Source of the DNA: CAYTGG01 sp964581415
GTDB taxonomy: Archaea > Nanobdellota > Nanobdellia > Pacearchaeales > GW2011-AR1
Assembly: GCA_964581415.1 (NCBI GenBank)
Contig: CAZOOJ010000017.1
Location: 1-13,237 of the forward strand
Length of the DNA stretch: 13,237 nucleotides
Reading direction: 5' to 3'
In this document: positions 6,842 to 12,809 of the stretch, piece after piece
How positions within the stretch are numbered: position 1 is the stretch's first letter
Layout of the letters: each line of letters opens with the position of its first letter
Notes under the pieces: generated by a model
Databases searched by the model: none
The model's input: only the letters and a program-made list of their open reading frames with translations
Told to the model about the DNA's origin: nothing
Program-made: the position numbers and the translations under genes

Positions 6842-7573
6842 TCACTTTTTCTTTTCAATAACTGAGAAATTCATATCTTTTTCTTTTGCACTTTTTTCAA
6901 TATCCTTAATTATTTCCATGATTTTTTTATTAGCTTTTTTTATTTCTTCTTCCTCTGTTTTTATAGAATATCTTCCTGCAGAGATATATTTTATTTCTGA
7001 ACCTTCTTTTTCTGCTTTTTTTAGAATTTCTTTGATTAATTTTAATCCATCTGGATTTGTTGAATTTAATCTTATTTCTCTTTTTATTGTTGCTTTTTTC
7101 TTTTTTTCTTTTTTTAATATTTTTAATATTCTTTCTGCATCTGATTTTCCGCAGATTTGCTCTAATTTTTTTGGATTTTTTTTAGAATTCTGCAAAAAAT
7201 CTGAAATTTTTTCTTGCTTTGATATTTTTTCAATTATATCTTTTGTTTTTTCTTTTAAGATACTCTTTAAAATACTTTCATATTTTTTTTCTTGTTTGTA
7301 TTCATCAAGGACTTCTTTTCTTTCTTTTTGATTAACTCTTCTTAATGACAAGTCTATTTTATCACCAGAGATTCTTAGAACTTTACAAACTATTCTTTTT
7401 TTTGGAACAATGTAATCTCTTATATTTCTTATTCTTCCTGGAGCAACTTCACTAAAGATTATGCTTCCTTCTTTTTCTTCTCCAAACAGAGATATTCTCA
7501 CAAAAACTACTGTTCTTACTATTCTGTCTACTGTGCATAACACTAAGTCTCCCACTTCTAATTCTGAATCCAT
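6842..7573 (-). CDS. eif2a: Translation initiation factor aIF2 subunit alpha
   Basis: aIF2-alpha is part of the heterotrimer that brings initiator Met-tRNA to the small ribosomal subunit. Residues 1-80 are the S1/OB domain, with VGDLVLCTVDRI, the eIF2-alpha-specific block SEVAPGRIRNIRDYI (41-55) and the closing DLSLRRV (74-80). A lysine/glutamate-rich helical domain spans about 82-155. The C-terminal alpha-beta domain that contacts the gamma subunit starts near KATIKREIRLNSTNPDG and includes KYISAGRYSIKTEE. The length of 243 residues is somewhat below the usual 260-275. The poly-lysine middle (KKEKKKK) fits the AT-rich genome. Nop10, a frequent neighbour of this gene in archaea, is on the same strand downstream. 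No sign of a frameshift. Confidence 0.93.
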   Translation of the reverse strand: MDSELEVGDLVLCTVDRIVRTVVFVRISLFGEEKEGSIIFSEVAPGRIRNIRDYIVPKKRIVCKVLRISGDKIDLSLRRVNQKERKEVLDEYKQEKKYESILKSILKEKTKDIIEKISKQEKISDFLQNSKKNPKKLEQICGKSDAERILKILKKEKKKKATIKREIRLNSTNPDGLKLIKEILKKAEKEGSEIKYISAGRYSIKTEEEEIKKANKKIMEIIKDIEKSAKEKDMNFSVIEKKK

Positions 7574-7948
7574 AATTTATGTAAAAAATAGAGAGTTTTA
7601 AAGGTTGTGATGTACAAAATAAATCCTTAAAATTTGAATAAATTATCTATTTTGTAGATTACAAGTTTTTGAGCAATTATAAAAAAAACTGAAATGTGAA
7701 AAAATTTTGCATCAGCAACACAAATTAGAATTGCTCTATATTTTTGAGTAGAAAGAGAAAGAAAGGAAATTAATGGGAAAGTTTTAAAAAATTCTTTAGA
7801 AGATTTTAGTAACAGAGAGTTTTATAGGAGTTTATATTTATTTTAAATGACGCAAAAATTACAAAACTAGATGAGAACAGAGTATTTTTTATATTCAATT
7901 AATTCAAGAAAATTATAGAATTAAAAAACCTTTAATCTTTAGAAATCA
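7574..7948. other. 375-bp stretch without a recognisable gene
   Basis: Apart from the aIF2-alpha promoter at its left end I find nothing assignable. A short inverted repeat, GAGCAATT (7671-7678) with AATTGCTC (7729-7736), could close a stem around 50 nt. A minus-strand frame of some tens of codons through 7640-7800 lacks a good start and resembles no family. It may be decayed sequence or an uncharacterised RNA. Confidence 0.4.
7593..7604 (-). promoter_or_regulatory. TATA box of the aIF2-alpha gene
   Basis: CCTTTAAAACTC on the minus strand is centred about 26 bp before the ATG at 7573. Confidence 0.6.
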
Positions 7949-9277
7949 TTAAATCTTAATTACTTCAACTTCCAGATTTTTTTGCAGGAATTTTAAAAAT
8001 TCTTTTTCTTTTTCTTTGTCTATTAAACATCCTGCTGCTATTTCATGTCCTCCTATTTCTCCTCCAATGAAATCAACGACTCTCTTAAGGATTTCTCTTA
8101 CATTTCTTCCTTTTCCTACTCTTCTTGCAGAAACTTTTATTTTATGGTTATTATAAGCCATAGTGATTATGATAGTTCCTTCTTCATATAAAGAGGAGTT
8201 TTGAAGTATGCTCGCTATTGTTCCAATTATAGTATCTCTTATTTTATCTTTTGCATTTATAATTACAAAGCCTTTTTCCTGAATTTTCTTTGTTTCTGAA
8301 GCAAATTTTAGAGCTTTTATTAAATATTGCTTATATTTAGCATGTAATAACTCTACTTCTTTTTTTATTTTTGGATATTCCATACAAAAAAGAATTGCTA
8401 AATCACTTCTTCCTAATCTGGAACAAGCATTTATTTTTGCACTCAGCTCTCTTGCATCTTCAAGTTTATTGAAGAATTTTAACAGAAAGATATCTCCTAT
8501 TAATTTATTATTTTTTGCTTTTGGATTTCTTAGTATTATTGCTGTTATCAAATCAGACATTTCTTTTTCATCTAATTCTATTAAACTTTTGTATTTGCCT
8601 TCTTTAGGATTTATTCCTGATTCTCTTAAAAGTTCTATAATTTCTTCTGAATTTCCAGTAATTTTAGGAAGATACGGATTTGAACAATATTCAAGGACTC
8701 TATTTAAGGGTCTTGTTGCCGGATAAGTTAAAAGCCCTCTTTTTCTTTTTATTTCTCCATCTTCTAAAATTTCATTATTTAATTTATCTATTTCTTTCTC
8801 CATCGAATCTCCTATCATTCCTAGAATAGCTAATTTTGCCATATCCTTGTTTCTGGAAATAATTTCCTTACAAAAAAGATAAGTTAAACAAGCAGCATTC
8901 ATTTTTTGTTTTTTATATAATTCTGTATTTATTATATTGATGTTTTTTGGAATATCTTCAGAAATTTCATGATGGTCTATTATAAACACTTCCTTAAAAT
9001 TAGAATTTGAAATATAATTTAAACTTCCTGAGGCTAAATCTAAAAAGAGTATTATTTTATCTTTTGGAATTTTATCAATAAATTCTTTTTCAAGATTTTT
9101 TACAATTTTCACAGAAAAATTTTTATCAAGTTCTTTTAAAGTTTTGATAATTATAGTTGCTGATGTGATTCCATCTGTATCAAAATGACTCACTATGTAA
9201 ATTTCATCATTTTCTGCTGACTCTAAAAATTTTAGGGCAATTCTTTTGATTTCTTTTTCTAATTCCTCTTTTTCCAT
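7949..9277 (-). CDS. RecJ-like DHH/DHHA1 phosphoesterase (single-strand nuclease)
   Basis: The 442 residues carry the DHH motifs in order: VSHFDTDGITSA (H31, D33, D35), FLDLASG (D80), IIDHHE (D101-H102-H103) and GMIGDS (D157). The C-terminal DHHA1 domain closes with GGEIGGHEIAAG (about 405-416), the nucleic-acid-binding loop. Archaeal members include the GINS-associated nuclease GAN and other RecJ-like 5' or 3' exonucleases; which type this is cannot be settled from sequence. All metal ligands are present, so it should be active. It lies 18 bp downstream of the S15p gene without a promoter between them, a pairing conserved in many archaea, and is therefore co-transcribed with it. The ATG has no clear ribosome binding site, so reinitiation after the S15p stop is likely. 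Confidence 0.92.
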   Translation of the reverse strand: MEKEELEKEIKRIALKFLESAENDEIYIVSHFDTDGITSATIIIKTLKELDKNFSVKIVKNLEKEFIDKIPKDKIILFLDLASGSLNYISNSNFKEVFIIDHHEISEDIPKNINIINTELYKKQKMNAACLTYLFCKEIISRNKDMAKLAILGMIGDSMEKEIDKLNNEILEDGEIKRKRGLLTYPATRPLNRVLEYCSNPYLPKITGNSEEIIELLRESGINPKEGKYKSLIELDEKEMSDLITAIILRNPKAKNNKLIGDIFLLKFFNKLEDARELSAKINACSRLGRSDLAILFCMEYPKIKKEVELLHAKYKQYLIKALKFASETKKIQEKGFVIINAKDKIRDTIIGTIASILQNSSLYEEGTIIITMAYNNHKIKVSARRVGKGRNVREILKRVVDFIGGEIGGHEIAAGCLIDKEKEKEFLKFLQKNLEVEVIKI

Positions 9278-9295
9278 TTTAGAAAAAATTAATTT

Positions 9296-9637
9296 TTATT
9301 CTTTGAGATATTTCTTAATCTTTCTTAATTGTGCAAAAATTCTGTCTTTTTCTCTCATAGCTCTTTTATCTTGTTTGTTTTTTTCATAATGTTTTTTTAT
9401 TTTTTCAACTTTTTCTTCAATATTCTTCTTATCAGGACTGATATATTTGTTTTTTTCTTTTAAAATTTTAGATATTTTTTTATTATACTCTTTAGGATGT
9501 ATATTCTGTTCTCTTAGCTTTTTCCCTATTTTTTCTGCTGTTAATCCTTTATCTGCTAATTTTTCAACTTTTTCTTCAAATTCTTTTTGCGAAATTTTAG
9601 CTTTTTCTGATTTTTTAGAATCTATTCCTTTTGGCAT
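9296..9637 (-). CDS. rps15: Small-subunit ribosomal protein uS15 (archaeal S15p/S13e type)
   Basis: A 113-residue, lysine-rich protein. The recognisable S15p blocks are the N-domain LADKGLTAEKIGKKLRE (27-43), which corresponds to the archaeal la-x-G-x-s-x-x-IGxxLRD motif; INTER-helix segments around ISKILKEKNKYISPDKK (55-71); and the 16S-binding helices KIKKHYEKNKQDKR and RIFAQLRKIKKYLK. Typical archaeal S15p is about 150 residues, so this copy lacks much of the basic N-terminal extension, beginning with only a short MPKGIDSKKSEKAK. Its place directly before a RecJ-like DHH gene is a conserved archaeal arrangement and supports the call. The upstream TATA box fixes the start. The sequence is divergent, so confidence rests on motif plus context. 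Confidence 0.85.
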   Translation of the reverse strand: MPKGIDSKKSEKAKISQKEFEEKVEKLADKGLTAEKIGKKLREQNIHPKEYNKKISKILKEKNKYISPDKKNIEEKVEKIKKHYEKNKQDKRAMREKDRIFAQLRKIKKYLKE

Positions 9638-9655
9638 TCTAATAAATTGGAATTT

Positions 9656-9670
9656 GATTTTTTAAATCTT
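9656..9670 (-). promoter_or_regulatory. TATA box of the rps15 - RecJ-like operon
   Basis: AAGATTTAAAAAATC on the minus strand is centred about 26 bp before the rps15 ATG at 9637. No second promoter is seen before the RecJ-like gene. Confidence 0.6.
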
Positions 9671-9763
9671 GCTATAGAAATTTGAGAAAATTTAAAAAAT
9701 GAATAAAGAAAAATAAAGATTATTGATGAAATCTGTAACTTAAACAAAATTTCTTTAATTGAA

Positions 9764-9778
9764 AGATATTTAAATAAA
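9764..9778 (+). promoter_or_regulatory. TATA box of the minD-like gene
   Basis: AGATATTTAAATAAA is centred about 26 bp before the ATG at 9797. Confidence 0.65.
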
Positions 9779-9796
9779 TTTAACCTCTTTTTTTGT

Positions 9797-10591
9797 ATGG
9801 GAAAGAGTATAGGGATTTTAAGTATAAAGGGAGGTGTTGGAAAAACATCTAGTGTTATTTCTTTAGGAAATGCCTTTTCTGAACTTGGAAAAAAAGTTTT
9901 ACTTATCGACGGAAATCTATCTGCTCCAAATTTAGGAGAATATTTGAATATAATTAATCCTGAAATTACTATGCATCATATTTTAGGAAGAAAAGCAAAT
10001 GTTAAAGATGCTTTATTTAAATTAGAAAAATTTGATGTAATTCCTTCTTCTATTTCCAGTAATATTAATATTAATCCTTTAAAATTAAGAGATAGAATAG
10101 GACATTTAAAAAGAAAATATGACATTATTCTTATTGATTCTCCTCCATCTATAAATGAAGAGGCTTTAGCTGTAGTTTATGCTTCTGATGAGATTCTGGT
10201 TATTACAACTCCTAATAAACCTACTTTAAATGTAACTTTAAAAAATATAAAATTAGCAAAAAAAAGAGGAATTCCAATTAATGGGATAATAATAAACAAA
10301 GTTCATAATAAAAATTTTGAACTTTCCTCAGGAGATGTAGAAAAAAGATTGGGAATTCCTGTTATGGCTTCTATTCCTTATGATATCAATGTTTTGAAGT
10401 CTCTAGCTAAAACAGTTCCTTTTACTTCTTTTAAACCAAAGTCAGAAGGAAGTCAGGAATATAAAAAATTAGCTTCTACTTTAATAGGAGAAAAATATGA
10501 ACCTATTAGACTAAAAAGTTTTTTTAGATGGATTGCTCCAAGAAAGCAGGACATAAATCGAACTATTTTTTATGAGAGGATTTTTAAGTGA
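9797..10591 (+). CDS. minD: MinD/ParA-family ATPase with probable membrane-targeting tail
   Basis: This 264-residue P-loop ATPase has the deviant Walker A KGGVGKTS (11-18) with the signature lysine K11, switch I LIDGNLSAPNLG (Walker A' D38), and Walker B IILIDSPP (110-117, D114). Later blocks are VITTPNKPTLN (135-145), GIIINKV and GIPVMASIPYD, all as in MinD. Such ATPases dimerise on ATP and position cell structures or segregate DNA. The C-terminal segment IRLKSFFRWIAPRK (237-250) looks like an amphipathic basic helix, resembling the MinD membrane-targeting sequence, and favours MinD over ParA. No MinE, MinC or ParB partner is in the window. The extra tail after the helix (to residue 264) is unusual for MinD. 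It has its own promoter. Confidence 0.88.
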   Translation: MGKSIGILSIKGGVGKTSSVISLGNAFSELGKKVLLIDGNLSAPNLGEYLNIINPEITMHHILGRKANVKDALFKLEKFDVIPSSISSNININPLKLRDRIGHLKRKYDIILIDSPPSINEEALAVVYASDEILVITTPNKPTLNVTLKNIKLAKKRGIPINGIIINKVHNKNFELSSGDVEKRLGIPVMASIPYDINVLKSLAKTVPFTSFKPKSEGSQEYKKLASTLIGEKYEPIRLKSFFRWIAPRKQDINRTIFYERIFK

Positions 10592-10628
10592 AATTAGAAT
10601 AATGATAGTTTAGTAGTCAAACAATAAA

Positions 10629-10637
10629 CTTAAATAA
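10629..10637 (+). promoter_or_regulatory. TATA box of the LAGLIDADG gene
   Basis: CTTAAATAA is centred about 26 bp before the ATG at 10658, in the 66-bp gap after the minD-like gene, so the LAGLIDADG gene has its own promoter. Confidence 0.5.
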
Positions 10638-10657
10638 TTTAGATTATTTTTCTCTTT

Positions 10658-11569
10658 ATGAGACTAAAATTTATTAAGAATAAACAAAAAGAACTAATAC
10701 AAAAGTTTAAGAAAGAAAATAATTTTACTTGGAAACAATTATCTAATTTTCTTAAGATAAGAGAAGGTAAATTAAAAGCCTATAATGAGGAGACATCTTT
10801 AATTAGCAGAGAAATTTATAAAAAATTAGATAATAAAGGAATTTACAAAAAATTTATTATTGAGAAGAAAAAAGAGAATTGGGGTAGAAGAAAAGGAGGT
10901 TTAATATCTTTTGGAAACACAAAAAAGATTAATAAACCTAGGGAAAATAAGAGATTAGCAGAGTTTTATGGAATTATGCTCGGCGATGGAAATTCCCACA
11001 GAACAAAATATTATAAATCAAGGTATAACAAAAGAGGAGTTTTCATGATTAGGATTGTTGGAGATTCAAGATTAGATTATAATTATCTGACTGATTATGT
11101 TAAACCTTTAATGGAAAATCTTTTTGAGATCAATGTTAGAGTAGGAATTTTTAAAAATTCAAATGCAATGTATTTAGAGGCTCATGGAATAAATCTTATT
11201 AATTTTTTAGAAAATAAAGGATTTCCACCAGGTAATAAAATTAAAAACAAATTGAGAATCCCTTTTTGGATTGGGAATAATAGGAACTTTTTAAGAGTTT
11301 GTTTGAGAGGATTATATGATACAGATGGTTCTGTTTACAAATTAAAAAATCAGAATTCTCATCAAATTTGTTTTACAAATGTGAACAAAAATTTAATGGG
11401 AGATGTAAGGAATAGCCTTTTGAATCTTGGAATTAATTGTTCAAAAGTAAGTGGTAAGGATTTGTACATTACTAAAAAAAGCGAATTGCGAAAGTTTTTA
11501 AAATTAATAGATTTCAGTAATGATAGACATCTTAAAAAGATTAAGATGTGGAATTTGAGAGCCCCGTAG
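10658..11569 (+). CDS. Free-standing LAGLIDADG homing-endonuclease-like protein, stop codon inside tRNA-Gln
   Basis: The 303-residue protein has two LAGLIDADG motifs: LAEFYGIMLGDG (100-111, catalytic D110) and FLRVCLRGLYDTDG (211-224, catalytic D223). It is thus a monomeric double-motif enzyme with both acids intact. An N-terminal helix-turn-helix-like block (FTWKQLSNFLKIREGKLKAY, 23-42) precedes the nuclease. There are no splicing residues, so it is not an intein. The last codons (Arg-Ala-Pro-stop) are read from AGAGCCCCGTAG, of which the last ten bases are the tRNA-Gln 5' end. The tRNA promoter also lies within its final codons. Members of this family can be intron-homing endonucleases, maturases or regulators; the adjacent intron-containing tRNA makes homing into that gene an attractive inference, but it is unproved. 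Base composition is like the host. Confidence 0.88.
   Translation: MRLKFIKNKQKELIQKFKKENNFTWKQLSNFLKIREGKLKAYNEETSLISREIYKKLDNKGIYKKFIIEKKKENWGRRKGGLISFGNTKKINKPRENKRLAEFYGIMLGDGNSHRTKYYKSRYNKRGVFMIRIVGDSRLDYNYLTDYVKPLMENLFEINVRVGIFKNSNAMYLEAHGINLINFLENKGFPPGNKIKNKLRIPFWIGNNRNFLRVCLRGLYDTDGSVYKLKNQNSHQICFTNVNKNLMGDVRNSLLNLGINCSKVSGKDLYITKKSELRKFLKLIDFSNDRHLKKIKMWNLRAP
11530..11540 (+). promoter_or_regulatory. TATA box of tRNA-Gln, inside the LAGLIDADG gene
   Basis: TCTTAAAAAGA is centred about 25 bp before the first tRNA base (11560). It lies within the last 14 codons of the LAGLIDADG ORF, so the tRNA can be transcribed without reading through that ORF. Confidence 0.5.
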
Positions 11570-11668
11570 TCTAGCGGTCAAATTCTATTGTGTTATAAAA
11601 TATACATAGGAGACTATGGATTTATGCCTTTGGAGCATGAGACCCCGGTTCGAATCCGGGCGGGGCTA
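11560..11668 (+). tRNA. tRNA-Gln(UUG) with a D-loop intron
   Basis: Exons 11560-11581 and 11618-11668 join into a 73-nt tRNA. The acceptor stem AGCCCCG/CGGGGCT (11560-11566 with 11661-11667) is a perfect 7 bp, with discriminator A11668. The D-stem GTCT/GGAT (11569-11572 with 11618-11621) encloses a 9-nt loop AGCGGTCAA. The anticodon stem TATGC/GCATG carries the loop CTTTGGA with anticodon TTG (11630-11632). The variable loop is AGAC, and the T-arm is CCCGG-TTCGAAT-CCGGG. The A1-U72 pair is typical of archaeal tRNA-Gln recognised by the GatDE amidotransferase. CCA is not encoded. Read without removing the intron, the D-arm cannot fold properly, so splicing is required. Its 5' end overlaps the preceding ORF. 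Confidence 0.93.
11582..11617 (+). other. 36-nt noncanonical archaeal tRNA intron at position 21/22
   Basis: The intron starts after GGTCAA and ends before GGATT. In the precursor, exon GGTC (11576-11579) pairs with intron GACT (11612-11615) as a 4-bp central helix. A three-base bulge AAA (11580-11582) lies at the 5' site and ATG (11616-11618) at the 3' site, each cut after its second base. The inner helix is TTCTAT/ATAGGA, then a bulged T, then GTGT/ATAC, capped by an 8-nt loop. This is a bulge-helix-bulge substrate. The outer helix is weak, so it is a relaxed form. The intron contains no ORF. Confidence 0.85.
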
Positions 11669-11675
11669 TAAGATA

Positions 11676-11681
11676 TTTTTT
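11676..11681 (+). terminator. T-tract terminator of tRNA-Gln
   Basis: Six T residues begin 8 nt after the tRNA discriminator base, the usual archaeal U-tract signal. Confidence 0.5.
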
Positions 11682-11732
11682 ATTCCCTATAATCTTAAAA
11701 AGTTTAAGAATAATAATTTTTTATAGCAAAAA

Positions 11733-11743
11733 CTTTATATAGG
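11733..11743 (+). promoter_or_regulatory. Orphan TATA box
   Basis: CTTTATATAGG is one of the best TATA matches in the window and predicts a start near 11763, yet no gene that I recognise follows on that strand before the convergent bud32. Confidence 0.4.
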
Positions 11744-11979
11744 CTTCCAGTAGTTTCTGAAAAAAACTTTTATTAAATTTATACAGGAGTATCCTATTAA
11801 ATCTGCAAATAATGATCTAGAGTTACCGAAAGAATCAAAAAAGAAAATCTTCAAATATATGGGCTAATAAAATTAAGAATGTAGGCTGCTCCTAATAAGG
11901 AATCTAGAATCTATTTTGAATGTGCATTTCAAGTGTCTTATGAATTATTTAGAAAACAAAATTAATCTGATTTTATATC

Positions 11980-12711
11980 TTAACTCTTATATCTACCTCT
12001 TTTCTCAACTTTATTTAACTGATTTAAAGTTTTTTCAGCTTCTTTTTTGTTTATCAATCTGTATCCTTTTTCAAATTCTTTATACAAAATTTCCCATTTT
12101 TTGAAATGTTTTGCTTCTAATGCTTGTTTTAATAAATGAATATCAACTGCTTTATCCTCATATTTTCCATTAAAATAACCTAATCCAAAATCTATAAAGT
12201 AAATAATAGGTTCGTTTTTTTCACTAATTTTTTTATTATCAGACAGATTAACTTTTTTGTTTTGTTGATTATTCTCTTTTTTATCAATCTGCGAGAGTGA
12301 GTTAGCAGGCAGTTCTTCAACCAGTATCATATTACTAGTTGTTAAATCTCCATGAATTATATTTTTATCGTGGAGTTTTGCTGTATCTTTTCCAATTTGT
12401 TTTAAAATTGCTTTTTGTTTTATTAGAGGAAGATTGTCAAGATTTTCTGAGAGTTTTTTTCCTTTAACAAAATCCATGATTATTTCTTTTGTTTTTTCAT
12501 CTGATTTTATTATTTTTGGAATAGAAATTAAATTTGAAGCTTTATTCATTAATTTTGTTTCAGAACGGGTTCTTATTTTTCTGATTTTTTCATCAATTTC
12601 AGGAATTCTATAATTTTTAGGAATTCTTTTTTTTATAATTTTATCTTTTTCTTCATCTAAAAAAATTATTGCTTCTGCTCCTTGCTGTATTATTTTTTTA
12701 TTTTTTTCCAT
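11980..12711 (-). CDS. bud32: KEOPS complex kinase/ATPase Bud32, with an internal insertion
   Basis: Bud32 is the small atypical kinase of KEOPS, which with Kae1 makes the t6A modification at tRNA position 37. The hallmarks are QGAEA (10-14), the lysine segment KKRIPKNYRIPEID (27-40), EIIMDFVKGKKL, IIHGDLTTSN (118-127, with D122 and N127), IDFGLG (173-178, D174), EDKAVDIHLLKQAL (185-198), and a basic tail ending RGRYK. It is a stand-alone protein rather than fused to Kae1, as happens in some archaea. Between the catalytic loop and the DFG motif, where relatives have only a few residues, about 35 extra polar residues (133-168, nt 12208-12315) form a low-complexity loop rich in Asn, Gln and Lys. 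The active-site residues are intact. It is convergent with the tRNA-Gln region and divergent from the next gene. Confidence 0.95.
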   Translation of the reverse strand: MEKNKKIIQQGAEAIIFLDEEKDKIIKKRIPKNYRIPEIDEKIRKIRTRSETKLMNKASNLISIPKIIKSDEKTKEIIMDFVKGKKLSENLDNLPLIKQKAILKQIGKDTAKLHDKNIIHGDLTTSNMILVEELPANSLSQIDKKENNQQNKKVNLSDNKKISEKNEPIIYFIDFGLGYFNGKYEDKAVDIHLLKQALEAKHFKKWEILYKEFEKGYRLINKKEAEKTLNQLNKVEKRGRYKS

Positions 12712-12720
12712 ATATCTTCT

Positions 12721-12735
12721 TATTTTTTAAAATTT
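12721..12735 (-). promoter_or_regulatory. TATA-like box of bud32
   Basis: AAATTTTAAAAAATA on the minus strand lies about 20 bp before the ATG at 12711. The spacing is shorter than at other genes here, so the exact element is uncertain. Confidence 0.4.
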
Positions 12736-12777
12736 GATTAGATATTTTCAATATAATTTGAATAATTTAATTTAATA

Positions 12778-12790
12778 AAATTTAAAAACC
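12778..12790 (+). promoter_or_regulatory. TATA box of the S74-chaperone gene
   Basis: AAATTTAAAAACC is centred about 25 bp before the ATG at 12810, which supports that start. Confidence 0.6.
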
Positions 12791-12809
12791 CTTACTTCTT
12801 ATATTTCTT

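Larger units (their letters stand above)
11669..11979. other. 311-bp gap with orphan promoter, no recognised gene
   Basis: Beyond the tRNA terminator and an orphan TATA box, the stretch holds small hairpins AGGA-GTA-TCCT (11785-11795) and TCCT-AATA-AGGA (11890-11901). A 37-codon plus-strand frame (11754-11867) looks protein-like near its end but has no ATG, GTG or TTG near its beginning. I find no copy of the tRNA 3' end that would mark an integrated element. An uncharacterised small RNA or a gene remnant is possible. Confidence 0.4.

Noticed and set aside
6918..7331. A 137-codon plus-strand frame rich in Phe, Ser and Ile
   Set aside because: It is antisense to the well-supported aIF2-alpha gene; the Phe/Ile-rich composition is what results from reading the complement of Lys/Glu codons.
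7671..7736. Possible box C/D guide RNA (CTGATGC-like C box on the minus strand within an 8-bp inverted repeat)
   Set aside because: The C box is imperfect and no properly placed CTGA D box or C'/D' pair was found.
7640..7800. Minus-strand open frame with a hydrophobic stretch (FFHISVFFIIA)
   Set aside because: No convincing start codon or promoter, no family resemblance; hydrophobic frames arise easily in T-rich DNA.
11754..11867. 37-codon plus-strand frame ending KIFKYMG
   Set aside because: It lacks ATG, GTG or TTG near its beginning and matches nothing known, although the orphan TATA box before it keeps it worth noting.
11640..11979. Possible att-type duplication of the tRNA-Gln 3' end marking an integrated element
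   Set aside because: No second copy of the GC-rich T-arm and acceptor sequence occurs anywhere in the window.
11916..12104. 62-codon plus-strand frame with many Leu and Phe
   Set aside because: It overlaps the 3' part of bud32 on the other strand and has no recognisable signal; treated as a chance frame.
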